Source: Ostrinia nubilalis
Lineage: Eukaryota > Arthropoda > Insecta > Lepidoptera > Crambidae
Length of the DNA stretch: 64,000 bases
Reading direction: 5' to 3'
NCBI RefSeq assembly: GCF_963855985.1
Contig: NC_087119.1
Location: 6,178,001-6,242,000, forward strand
The notes under the pieces: model-generated
Told to the model about the DNA's origin: nothing
Databases searched by the model: none
The model's input: only the letters and a program-made list of their open reading frames with translations
Made by a program: the position numbers and the translations under genes
Shown: positions 9,786-19,769 of the stretch, piece by piece
Layout: each line of letters starts with the position of its first letter
Position numbering within the stretch: the first letter of the stretch is position 1

Positions 9786-12425
9786 AGGCAGACTTCTGTC
9801 CCTCTCAGACCTATATGGACAGCTATATTTTGTCTCTTTGCTGCACTACCCCTGCGTCCCGCACACTTACATAATATTTACGGCTACTGCATTCACACAA
9901 ATCAAACGGGTAACCATGGAAACGTATCCCAGAGCCGTACAGTCTCTTCTAGGTAATGCGGTCCTGGTGCTTTCATAGAGAACCCGCACTGTTGCACCGA
10001 TATTGAAATATCGGCTGGCGTCAAATATTTGTTTACATACAAACAGCGGTAACCAAGGGTTACGTTAAAGTTTTGTATAAAGACATGATTTATCTCACTC
10101 ATACCTAGATGAGAATTTATGTTTTGTCTCTGCTGCACCACTACTGCGCCTCGTCCCCTACATATTTGAGTGTAAAACTACTGCATCCACAAACATTCAA
10201 CAGGTAACCATGGAAACGTACCTGAGAGCCATCCAGCCTCTTTTAGGCAATGCGGCCCTGGTGCCTTCATAGAGGAAGCGCGCTGTTGCACCAACATTCA
10301 GCTGTTGCCGTCGAATGTTGTATAAACATAACGCCGTAACCACGACAACGAGTTCCCAGCGAGCCCAACTCCTTGTATTCCTGTTGACATGACTGCTATC
10401 CTTCTCATATCTAGATGAAAACTCATGTTTTGTCTCTGCTGCACCACCAGTGCGCCTCATCCCCTACATATTTTAGAGTATAACTACTGCATCTACAAGC
10501 ATTAAACAGGTAACCATGGCAACGTGTATAACTATCCAGCCTCCTCTAAGCTATGCAACCCTGGTGCCTTCATAGAGTAAGCGCGCTGTTGCACCGACAT
10601 TTCAGCTTTACTAACGTCGAAAGTCTTATAAATACAACGCCGTAACCATGACAACGTGTCCCAAGCGAGTCCAACTTCTTGTATTACTGTTGACATGACT
10701 TCTATCCCTCTCATATCTAGATAAGAACTTATGTTTTGTCTCTGCTGCACCACCAGTGCGCCTCATCCCCTACATATTTTATAGTATAACTGATGCATTT
10801 CCAAACAACAAACGGGTAACCATGGAAACGCATTCTGGACCGTCCAGCCTCTTTTAGGATATGCGGCCCTGGTGCCTTCATAGAGTAAGCGCGCTGTTGC
10901 ACCGACATTTCAGCTTTACTAACGTCGAAAGTTTTATAAATATAACGCCGTAACCATGACAACGAGTTCCCAGTGAGCTCAACTCCTTGTATTCCTGTTG
11001 ACATGACTTCTATCCCTCTCATATAGATGAAAACTCATGTTTTGTCTCTGCTGCAACACCAGTGCGCCTCATCCCCTACATATTTTAGAGTATAACTGCT
11101 GCATCTACAAGCATTAAACAGGTAACCATGGCAACGTGTATAACTATCCAGCCTCCTCTAAGCTATGCAACCCTGGTGCATTGAAAGAGAGTGCGCGCTG
11201 TTGCACCGACATTTCAGTTTTACTTACGTTGAAAGTTTTATAAACACAACGCTATAACCATGACAACGCGTCCCGAGCAAGTCCAACTCCTTGTATGCCT
11301 GCTGACATGACTTCTATCCCTTTCATATCTAGATGAAAACTTATGTTTTGTCTCTGCTGCACCACCACTGCACCTCACCCCCTACATATTTTAGATTATA
11401 ACTGCTGCATTTGCAAACAACAAACGAGTAACCATGGAAACGCATTCTGGACCGTCCAGCCTCTTTTAGGCTATGCGGCCCTGGTGCCTTCATAGAGTAA
11501 GCGCGCTGTTGCACCGACATTTCAGCTTTACTAACGTCGAAAGTTTTATAAATACAACGCCGTAACCATGACAACGAGTTCCCAGTGAGCCCAACTCCTT
11601 GTATTCCTGTTGACATGATTTCTATCCCTTTCATATCTAGATGAAAACTTATGTTTTGTCTCTGCTGCACCACCACTGCGCCTCGTCCCCTACATATTTT
11701 ATAGTATAACTAATGCATTTCCAAACAACAAACGGGTAACCATGGAAACGTATCCGAGAGCCATCCAGCCTCCTCAAACCTATGCGGTTCTGGTGCTTTC
11801 GAAGAGAAGCACGCTGTTGTATCGAAATTTCAGCGTTTCTTTTGTCAAATGTTGCTTATGTCTTTACAAACACGGTAACCAAGTTCAAACTATGTTAACA
11901 TGCTGTGCAAGCTTATATGACAACTAGTGTTTTGTCTCCTTCACTACCCTTGCGTTGTACTACTGCATTCACAAATATTAAACGGGTAACCATGGAAACA
12001 CATCTGAGAGCCGTTCAGCCTCTTCTAGGTTATGCGCTCCTGATAATTCATATGGAACGTGCGCTGTTGCACCGACATTAATTTCAGCTTAGCTGGAGTC
12101 AAATATTATGTTTACAAACAAACACCTATAACCAAGGGCAACCTACGTTAACATACTGTATATTTCTATCCCTCTCAATCCTATACGACAACTTATGTTT
12201 TGTCTCTTTGCTGCACTACCTCTGCGTCTGCGTATAACGGTTGCATTACAAATATCACACCGGTAACCATGGAAACGCATCCTAGAACCATCCAACCTCT
12301 TTTACGATATGCAGTCCCGGTACTTTATACAGAACGCGCGCTGTTGCACCGATATTTCAGGTTTGTTTGCGTCAAATGCTTAGGTACAATCCAACGCCGG
12401 TAACCAAGGGCAACGTGTCCCGCGT
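9786..12425 (+). repeat. Dense tandem array of X-box-bearing units
   Basis: About nine units in tandem with a main period of about 306 bp. In each, the order is block A (TTCTATCCCTTTCATATC type), B (TTTTGTCTCTGCTGCAC), C (GCGCCTCGTCCCCTAC), X-box alpha (GTAACCATGGAAAC type), E (TATGCGGCCCTGGTGC), the segment GCGCTGTTGCACCGACAT, and X-box beta (GTAACCATGACAAC type). Block E lies near 9961, 10256, 10557, 10866, 11172, 11478 and 11790; the 12038 and 12314 copies are degenerate. Small minus-strand frames open in several units (10532-10753, 10729-11022, 11341-11676) look alike because the repeats are alike. They start and end at different blocks and lack upstream structure, so I do not call them genes. 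Confidence 0.85.
9910..12414 (+). promoter_or_regulatory. 18 phased X-box-like (RFX-type) sites
   Basis: Sites match or nearly match GTNRCC-N(0-3)-RGYAAC. They start at 9910, 10049, 10204, 10336, 10510, 10643, 10816, 10950, 11122, 11254, 11428, 11562, 11736, 11875, 11986, 12128, 12263 and 12400. Those at 10510 and 11122 (GTAACCATGGCAAC) and at 12400 (GTAACCAAGGGCAAC) fit the consensus exactly. Most others differ at one position of the right half-site; 11254 and 12128 also lack the leading G. Spacing alternates near 133 and 173 bp. RFX binding is inferred from motif only. Confidence 0.6.
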
Positions 12426-12539
12426 CACGGGATAGAAAGTAGAACAGCAATATTGATTGTCAACTAGAGAGAAAGAGAGTGCTTACAGTACCTACTGAAG
12501 TGTGAGTAAACTTTGTTTGTTTCCTCTACGTTGCTGTGA

Positions 12540-12735
12540 CATAAGTACTATGTTAACGCAGAGGTTGAATATTGATATGCTCTCCATCCCTTTCAATCAT
12601 ACCCGATATGAATATTGTTCATCCCTTACGCACCCCCGAATTACACCCAAAATTACATAGATAGCTCTGCGTTTCGCTCCTGACTACCTCCTAAGTTATA
12701 GTTTCCTGGTGCAGTTGTAACTAGTGGTAACAATA
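12540..12735 (+). repeat. Array unit, 12.6 kb copy
   Basis: Block A is CATCCCTTTCAATCA (about 12581-12596), B is TTGTTCATCCCTTAC, C is CGCACCCCCG, and E is AAGTTATAGTTTCCTGGTGC (about 12692-12711). No X-box is present. Confidence 0.6.
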
Positions 12736-12796
12736 CCAGTGGAAATACTTAGAAGCGCTCTAGTTGCACGGATTGCCTACATTCTTCACATGTTTA

Positions 12797-12916
12797 AGGC
12801 TGGGTTGCACAATCTTACTTTAATTTTGACAAACGTCAAAAATCTGTCAAACTCCATACAAAATACACTGGTTATCGTTACAGTTACGGTCAAAGTTAGG
12901 TGTTGCAACTCAGCCT
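12797..12916. mobile_element. Small foldback MITE
   Basis: Inverted ends AGGCTGGGTTGCAC and GTTGCAACTCAGCCT enclose a GACAAACGTC-containing core. A half copy is at 40391-40437. Confidence 0.7.
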
Positions 12917-12918
12917 AA

Positions 12919-13034
12919 TGCCCGTTTTCACCATCAATTCCTAATTTTTAAGTGACCCCTATGGTGACAAATAACAGGAATTTTGTTGACATAAGTGTCA
13001 CTTAAAAATTGGGGATTGATGGTGAAAATAGGCA
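12919..13034. mobile_element. Small foldback MITE
   Basis: Inverted ends TGCCCGTTTTCACCATCAAT and ATTGATGGTGAAAATAGGCA, arms about 38 bp. It abuts the previous MITE. Confidence 0.75.
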
Positions 13035-13511
13035 TAAGACTACTACGAGAATACTTATAATTATTAAAAAGATACAATGTAGAGTAACTATTTTCCTTTT
13101 TAGTTCTGAATAACCTTATATAAGGACTTTTTGGAGGGAATATGAAGCGTCATGTAAGCAGTTTTGTTATCTATATATATAAAAATGAAACCTGTTTTCC
13201 GTTGTCACGACATAACATGAAAACGGCTTGACCGATTTGGCTGATTTTTTTTTTGTAGTTTTCTAATACTCTGTACAAGGTTTTTACGGAAAAAAATATA
13301 AAGAAAATCTCTACGCTAAGGCGGTACGAAGTTCGCCGGGTCAGCTAGTATTTTCTAAAATTCTTGTTTGGACGACTATTGATGTGTAATAATGGTGGAT
13401 TAATAAGTAACCATTGAGTGTGGGCAAATGAAACAAAACAGTGCAGCGTGATTCTTCGGATTCTCTCAAGTAGTACATATGAAAATCTATACTTCTATAC
13501 TAATACATATA
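13035..13511. mobile_element. Intergenic DNA with a retroelement 3' end
   Basis: 13170-13353 (ACGGCTTGACCGATTTGGCT through GGTACGAAGTTCGCCGGGTC and AGCTAGTA) is a repeat 3' end widespread in Lepidoptera. Remaining sequence is AT-rich without a gene. Confidence 0.5.
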
Positions 13512-13707
13512 CAGGGTGTTAGGTAAATGGGTATATGAGCCGACACTAGCCCAACTTTCATACAAATCGTATTTTATAAAATTTATTTTGTATGAAAATA
13601 AAAAAAATAAAATGATGATATCGAATTTCTGACTTCACCATACCATTTATATGCCCATGTTAACATGGGCTAGTGTCGGCTCATATACCCATTTACCTAA
13701 CACCCTG
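13512..13707. mobile_element. Mariner-type foldback MITE
   Basis: Inverted ends CAGGGTGTTAGGTAAATGGG (arms about 45 bp, extending through GAGCCGACACTAGCCCA) are flanked by TA on both sides. No transposase. Confidence 0.8.
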
Positions 13708-13925
13708 TATAAATGCGAAAGTAACTCTGTCTGTCTGTCTCGCTTCCACGCCTAAACCACTGAACCGATTTTGATGAAATTTGGCATAGAGATAGTTTGA
13801 GTCCCGATAAAGGACATATGATAGTGTTTATCCCGGTTTTTGAAACAGGGACGCGCGCGATAAAGTTTTTCTGTGACAGAAGAAATTCCACGCGGGCGAA
13901 GCCGCGGGCAAAAGCTAGTTATAAA
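13708..13925 (+). mobile_element. RTE-like retrotransposon 3' end
   Basis: Runs from AAATGCGAAAGT through (CTGT)n, CACTGAACCGATTTTGATGA and TGTGACAGAAGAAATTCCAC, ending GCCGCGGGCAAAAGCTAGTT. Non-coding 3' terminus of a 5'-truncated insertion. Confidence 0.7.
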
Positions 13926-14235
13926 TAACTTGAAAAAATCGAACTGTGAGTTCAATTCCCGCCTTAGGCAGTTAAGCGTTAAGAGTCGCATCTCAAACTA
14001 ATTTGAAAATTATAAATAACTTGAAAAAATCGAACTACTACAAGGGGTTTTTATCTTGCTTTGAAATATTGTAACTGCACCTTCCGTAAATAAAACTTTA
14101 AACACTACATGCATGCAGTGACAAACATGGGAAACAAATTCTGTTTACAAACAAAATTGTGCTTTAAGCAGTAATTAATAAATCATTAAATGCGTCAACC
14201 CGCGTTGGCGTTTATGTCAGCAGTGCACTTTTACA
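13926..14235. other. Intergenic DNA with a short direct repeat
   Basis: TATAAATAACTTGAAAAAAT and the CGAACT after it occur twice (about 13919 and 14010). No gene. Confidence 0.4.
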
Positions 14236-14239
14236 CTTT

Positions 14240-14420
14240 GCTTATGTAGCGGTTTTATTGATGTGATATCCATCCTTGTCTAGCACATAAAGCCTTCCAT
14301 GTCCCATCCTTGTTATCCGCACTCGTACATAGATTGAACATACATACGCAGTGTGAACTCTAAACACACCTGTACTCCTCAGGAGTTATGGCAGCCTGGT
14401 ACCGATGCTTCGAGTGTAGG
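14240..14420 (+). repeat. Array unit, 14.3 kb copy
   Basis: Block A is GATATCCATCCTTGTCTAGC (14266-14285), B is CCATGTCCCATCCTTGTT, and the C region is reduced to CCGCACTCGTACATAG. E is CAGGAGTTATGGCAGCCTGG (14380-14399) followed by TACC. Confidence 0.6.
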
Positions 14421-15184
14421 CCTATTTGCCTGAAATGTGAATGCTTCATTTTTTAACCGACTTAAAAAAGGAGGAGGTTATATGTTCGACTGTATGTATG
14501 TTTTTTCAGCAAAAGATGCGCGCCTGAAGCCTTGACATTAACGACTCGCTGTCACACTATTTTGTCACACCAAAGTGGCACAGAAGATTTTTTATCCTGT
14601 CACACCAGTATGACAAAGAAAGAAGATTTTTTCCTCACAGTCACATTATTATAATTATTTTGAAGACAAAGATAAGTTTATTATTTTACTTCGTTCATAG
14701 AGAAACACGCACACACGTTCACTGCAATACTGCAAAGCATAACAGACAAAAGGTGCACGAAAATTAACATAAATTAAATTTACTAAAAGTAAGCCTGATT
14801 GTTTGTAACATTTTTTGTTCTTGGTGCCTGTTGACAACTTCAATTTCTTGAATGTCACTCGTAGTTAGGCATCCTTGTTGATATGGAAGGTTATTAATTA
14901 TACAACGTGTTCCTGAAAATATCCAGTTACCAGTAATCGAATGGCATTATTTGCGAAGTACTTATGTACTTATTAGTTATTTATATTTATATCCTACTAT
15001 TCCCACTAATATTAGGTGGACCTTAACTATGAAATTGGCGTTTTTTTCTTCAATATTAATTAGCATAATATATTGTATACAAACTTCCTTTCATATTATA
15101 GCTATGTTATTTTATTTGAAATTTTGTTTCAAGGACTTACTTTTACATTTGAAATGTTTAACAAGTTTTTATTTTTTCAATCTA
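14421..15184. other. AT-rich DNA with retroelement scraps
   Basis: 14452-14510 (AACCGACTTAAAAAAGGAGG) is a common lepidopteran repeat end. 14540-14640 holds a short direct repeat around AGAAGATTTTTT and GTCACACCA. No gene; open frames are AT-driven. Confidence 0.4.
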
Positions 15185-15186
15185 TA

Positions 15187-15649
15187 CAGTGTGTGTAAAC
15201 GATCATAGCAAATGTTGTGATAAGGATAGAGACATGCGAATTTTGGTTTTACGAAGGTAATACGATAGAGAATAATATAAAGTAATGAAAACCACCGGTT
15301 ATAGGGGCATTTTTTGGAGAACTTTATCAAATAACCAAAAAAACACGAATTTAAAAGCAGATTTTTTTCAAAAAGTATCATTTTTAATTATTTGTTGGCC
15401 TTTTATGGGAATTTTATGTATTTTTTTAGTATCGCCTGTTATTTAGCATTATTACTGTTTTTATTTTATCAGGATATACCGCTTAGTTTAAAAGTTATTA
15501 TGTTTTATTTACAATAAGTAATTGGAAGAAAAAAAATTCGATAAAAAATTAAAAAAAAATCTCAAAAAATTTTTGACCTCTTTTTTGTCGATAATAATAG
15601 GTCTAGTTTCATCTATTTTCATATGTACACTTTAACGTGACTCACACTG
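15187..15649. mobile_element. AT-rich MITE with TA flanks
   Basis: Inverted ends CAGTGTGTGTAAACG and CGTGACTCACACTG are flanked by TA on each side. The interior is AT-rich and non-coding, consistent with a mariner-type MITE. Confidence 0.55.
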
Positions 15650-15651
15650 TA

Positions 15652-15848
15652 TAAATAAAAATGAATTGATGTTCGTTAGTCTGATTAAAACTCGAGAACG
15701 GCTGGGCCGATTGAGCTGATTTTGCTTTTAAAATGTTTGTCGTAGTCCAGGGTAGGTCTAAATGAGCAAATACGCGCGCGATATTGTTTTTCTGTGACAG
15801 ACAAAATTCCACGCGGGCGAAGACGCGGGCGGAAAGCTAGTTAGAAAT
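15652..15848 (+). mobile_element. RTE-like retrotransposon 3' end
   Basis: ACGGCTGGGCCGATTGAGCT, then TGTGACAGACAAAATTCCAC and GCGGGCGGAAAGCTAGTTAG. Same family end as 13708-13925. Confidence 0.65.
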
Positions 15849-16205
15849 AAATATTCGGAGAGAGCACGTCCTAAGTGGCGTCCGTTTTCGTTACCAAAAT
15901 AAAAATATTTTACACAGTAGTTACCAATTTTCCAAAATTTTCTTAACGTTTAATGTTGTTTTGATCTACCCACAAAAAATATTAAATTTGAATTTGAATA
16001 AAAATGTTAGTATGGAGAAATAAGGTGAAATTCTCCATTCAATGAAGAAACTTTTACATCAGAATATTTTGAGCCTCATCTCATTTGGCATTCTATGTAT
16101 GCCAAAGCCGCAGAAACTACCTTACTGCTCTAACTTTATTCCTTGAAGAAATCACAAAAATATTAATATGGAACAATTAAAAGTTTTTATTTTAACACAC
16201 TTAAC
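15849..16205. other. Intergenic DNA, no gene seen
   Basis: Nothing recognised. Confidence 0.4.
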
Positions 16206-17301
16206 TTAACACGTTTACTGCGGGAGCTTAAAACTAAGGTCTTTAAACTGGTGCGTTACGGGGAATATTGCACCCCTTTAATGTTCTACTTCAACGTGCG
16301 TTACGGGTATTAAAGTGCCCCGTACACCTACAATGTGTTAATCACCTATAACTTTATGAAATTTTACTTTTTTTTAATTTTTATTTTTTTATTAAATAAA
16401 TTATTACATAGGCTATGCTAATCTCGCTTCGCTAGTAGATACGAAGTATAATAAATAAATAAAAAACCAAAGAAAATTCGGGACACGTTGAACCCCGTAT
16501 CGCACTATTCGTATTAAAATACGAGTATTTTGTGCCCCGTAGCGAACAAAAACATTTTTTATCGATGAAAATAGTAGTGATGTGAGTAAATAAAAACGAT
16601 AACTTTTATAAAAAAAAGAAGTTTAATCAGTATCCAACATGGGTCAAGTTGAAAAGCGGTTGAAAAGCCGAGTCTGCTGGTTTTATGACAATATTCTTCA
16701 AAATTGTGAGCATAAAATTTTCTTTATTTGGACTTCTCGGAAAATTGACTTCTGGGACTTATCTATCTTGATAATTTTGTCCGGTACTAATGCTCTTGAT
16801 AATATCATATTGAAAAGGTGTTGGATGAAGCTGGAAAACTTTTCGCAACATTGGTGAAGAAGCTGACTGTCGGTGGGATGACCTTGGTGGAACGGGAGTT
16901 TCGTCATCGTTTTTGTTGCGTGACATTTCTAACATACGTCGTGAGCGCTTCATTATCGATATTTGACGTCAGGTCTGTCACTGCACTAATGCAAATAAAC
17001 CTACAACCCCGTACGGGCGCACGATAGATTCGTACGGGGGTTTTCAGCCCCGTATCGCACTAAAAGGTATTTTTTACTGTCTGATCGGTACGGGGTTCAT
17101 TAGACCCCGTATATTTTTATAATGTCAAAAAGCTTCATAATTCACAAACAACACAAAAATATAGTTATCTCTTTCACACTGCTGTAAACACCAAAGATAC
17201 AACTCCCGCACCAGAGTGAACAAACACTATTTCTAGTCCCGCACTGGGGAAAAGTCGTGCACGGGGCCGAAAGGGCCCCGTAACGCAGTGAACGTGCTTA
17301 A
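16206..17301. mobile_element. TTAA-flanked, piggyBac-like non-autonomous element
   Basis: Ends TTAACACGTTTACTGCGG and, read inward from the right, TTAAGCACGTTCACTGCG are inverted and begin with TTAA, the piggyBac target. The element is studded with copies of a GTACGGGG/CCCCGTA module (for example 16259, 16304, 16492, 17015, 17052, 17088, 17272). Overlapping minus-strand frames at 16698-16953 may be a transposase remnant but show no catalytic motif that I can recognise. Superfamily assignment is inferred from the TTAA ends only. Confidence 0.5.
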
Positions 17302-17330
17302 AAAACACATTAACATAATTGGTTAAAAAA

Positions 17331-17366
17331 ACAAAAAGGAGGCGTAACAATTACTATTACGCCTCC
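17331..17366 (-). ncRNA. Hairpin and T-run downstream of tRNA-like, copy 1
   Basis: On the minus strand AGGAGGCGTAA and TTACGCCTCCT form an 11-bp perfect stem with a 9-nt loop. TTTTTGT follows immediately, like a Pol III terminator. It begins 4 nt after the tRNA-like 3' end. The paralogue at 23094-23124 has a different stem sequence that still pairs, which argues for a real RNA structure. Confidence 0.55.
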
Positions 17367-17370
17367 TAGG

Positions 17371-17444
17371 GGGCCCGTGGAGGACTCGAACCTCCAGTCT
17401 TCAACAAATACATGCTGACGCTTTATCCCTTAAGCCAACGGGCC
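17371..17444 (-). tRNA. tRNA-like sequence with 8-nt anticodon loop, copy 1
   Basis: Minus-strand reading gives a cloverleaf. The acceptor GGCCCGT pairs perfectly with ACGGGCC, the D stem is GCTT/AAGC, the anticodon stem is TCAGC/GTTGA, and the T arm is GGAGG-TTCGAGT-CCTCC (B box GGTTCGAGTCC). The anticodon loop ATGTATTT has 8 nt instead of 7, so decoding is doubtful. About 44 bp upstream (GTTATGGGAAGTTTCATCGC) are shared with copy 2. It may be a tRNA pseudogene, a SINE head, or a Pol III transcript with a non-translational role. Confidence 0.6.
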
Positions 17445-17700
17445 CCACTGGAAAGCGATGAAACTTCCCATAACTTACAGGACGAGTTATGTAACATGGG
17501 ACTTTCAGGCAAAGCAATTTCCATCTTGTTACTATTCAATTAAAATATCGAATTGATAACAGTTAACGCCAGAAACTGATATCTGAATTACGTATATGAT
17601 AAACAAGTGTGTGTGCGAGAGAAAGCAGAAAACAGATCCTGATTGACAATAAGTGAAAACGAGAAAGGAAGAGATGGTACTTTCATGTGCGAGTGACCGG
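17445..17700. other. Intergenic DNA, no gene seen
   Basis: Upstream flank of the minus-strand tRNA-like module. The first 45 bp match the flank of copy 2; beyond that nothing is recognised. Confidence 0.4.
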
Positions 17701-18290
17701 TATACAACGTCCCACTTTTGATTTCCTGGAACTCTGGGGTGTTAATAAGACCACTTCAAAGAATTGAATGGCATTAAATGTATTTTTTCAATTCACAATT
17801 TTTTTTTGACTTATTTTTTGTACAAAATAATTCGCCATAGTTAAATAACCACGAAAAACACCTTTATGTAAAAAATATCAATATCATATTCGTTCGATTC
17901 GGCCAAATGACGTCCACTGCTGAACAAAGACCTCCCCCAAGGATTTCTACAATGCACGGTCCTAATATCATATTATTTTTACATATAGGTAAATAATGAA
18001 TTATTTTACAAAACTTATCAATGAAAAATATGTACATAAAGACAAATAAATGTACGAAACGAGAGAAAACGAGAGTTAAGTACTGAAAAACCAGATGGTA
18101 ATGTGCATTGCTCCAGCAAAATGTTGTCAGTGAATGACCTTTTCTCACGTTAGTTTTATACACATAACTATGGATAGGTACTACGAGTAATGGTGTAGGT
18201 GTGTGCTATTATAACACTACAGTCTATCTATGTGATTACGTGCCAAAATTGGCCTATTTGACCGAAGTTGCGGAAAAAGGATGGTCTGCG
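17701..18290. mobile_element. Decayed non-LTR retrotransposon fragments
   Basis: 17730-17790 repeats 7069-7120 in inverse orientation. 17908-17965 (GACGTCCACTGCTGAACAAA, then GACCTCCCCCAAGGA) is the familiar 3' segment of lepidopteran endonuclease-reverse transcriptase elements, also at 22320 and 49340. No intact frame. Confidence 0.45.
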
Positions 18291-18294
18291 TTAT

Positions 18295-18445
18295 CGCGTA
18301 ATATCTATTTTCAGGTGTACCCTATCCTTTTCAGTTACCCGTGAAATTTGATATTGCATCCCCTTTACCTGCAGCGATGCCCACCCCCTATATTGTATTA
18401 GTACTTCCTGTATTTTATGAGACCCTGGTACCGTTCGCGGGAACA
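18295..18445 (+). repeat. Array unit, 18.4 kb copy
   Basis: Block A is TATCCTTTTCAGTTACC (about 18321-18337), B is decayed, C is GATGCCCACCCCCTATATTG, and E is TTTTATGAGACCCTGGTACC (18412-18431). Confidence 0.5.
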
Positions 18446-18890
18446 AAAAAAAAGTTTTTGCATCGGCTGCAAATGGCACACATTTTTTTATTTTTTGTAG
18501 GGTTGTAGCTATTCAAATAATGATATTAAAAAAAATTGGTACAAAGAAGACAGTCGTGTCATTTACGATAGCTATTGTTATTTAAGCTATATTTAAATGT
18601 CTTGGGGCTGTAATTTTTTAGACTTTTTTTGATTAAAGACACGTATTACATCAGTCACTTTAAATAATTTTAGATTTTTTATTTATTCCAATGAACCTTG
18701 AGATGCGGCTTCAGCGGTTTATTAGTTCTAAAACATGAGTTTTGTTGAAGTAAATAGTAAATAAATAAACTTTCGGCCATGGACTATCAGTTACTTTTAT
18801 TACGACTCACCCCTAAACTTTACCCGTGTGAGGCCCATGCCCATTTGTGCTTATATGCGTGATATCGTTTCGGAAGTCTATGCAGCTTGT
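18446..18890. other. AT-rich intergenic DNA, no gene seen
   Basis: Nothing recognised. Confidence 0.4.
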
Positions 18891-18894
18891 TTAG

Positions 18895-19235
18895 GGACTT
18901 CATTGATGTAATATCCATCTCTTTCCACCCTGTAGAGGTTCAAATAATTTACTATTTCAGCAATACCTCCCGTCCCTCGCACACCTGTAGTTTGAATATC
19001 ATATTTACATAGCTCAAATCAAAACAAACAACGATATCTCTTTGTGATTTATGGGAGCCTGGTAGCTTCGAATATTTGACCACGTGGCTGTTATGTAAAA
19101 TACATAAGGCTTATGTATCTAGTCCATTGATTGGTTTCCTGCATCCCTTTCAATCATGTAGAAACTAATTTCCATCCCTTTTATTACGCACCGATGCCTC
19201 TAAGGTCCATATTTGTAGAATACTTTTGACTGTCC
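18895..19235 (+). repeat. Array units, 18.9-19.2 kb (one full, one partial)
   Basis: First unit: A is ATATCCATCTCTTTCCACC (about 18919-18937), C is CTCCCGTCCCTCGCACACC, and E is TTGTGATTTATGGGAGCCTG (19041-19060), followed by GGTAGC and CACGTG at 19081-19086. Second unit: A is TGCATCCCTTTCAATCATG (19140-19158) and C region is GCACCGATGCC. No E is recognisable in the second. Confidence 0.6.
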
Positions 19236-19537
19236 TGCAAACAGTATTTCTTCAATCACTTGCCGAAATCTATAAAAGCTCTAGAAGGTATAGAAAAGGA
19301 AAACCCTTGGTTTTTATGTACTCCTACAGGGGTCCCTTCGTTTTTATGTAAGATATCAATACTGTTCTACAGTTGGTCGAGTACAATGGCACTTGAGGAC
19401 CTCAGATCCTTTGTATTTCTTAGAGACTGCATATCTGCGTTCATTATGTGCCTCACGCAGGACCTCCCTGAGGTTCAGGAGGGTTCTTAAGTGTTATAGG
19501 AATAATTGGATTACTTTTTGGAGGGCTCGTTAAGTGT
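19236..19537. other. Intergenic DNA, no gene seen
   Basis: A 76-codon frame at 19260-19490 shows no domain. Nothing else recognised. Confidence 0.4.
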
Positions 19538-19721
19538 GAGAGTAGGCGCACACCGTTGATTTTTCGTCGGCCGATAGTTTAGTCGGGCAGTTGATCAGTA
19601 TGGGCATGTACGAGTATGGGAGTGCGCACACTACGCCGATTCGATTTGGCCGATTCTTCATACAAATTAAAATCGGGCACAACTATCGGCCAACTAAAAA
19701 TCAACGGTGTGCGCTTACTCT
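19538..19721. mobile_element. Foldback MITE
   Basis: Inverted ends GAGTAGGCGCACACCGTTGA and TCAACGGTGTGCGCTTACTC, continuing into GGCCGATAGTT. About 184 bp, non-coding. Confidence 0.75.
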
Positions 19722-19769
19722 TATAGGAATAATTATTGGATTACTTTTTAGCAATAAAACACAGCGGCG

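Noticed and set aside
11341..11676. 111-codon minus-strand frame in the X-box array as a gene family
   Set aside because: Similar frames in neighbouring units follow directly from repeat similarity; they start in different blocks and there is no conserved stop or coding bias.
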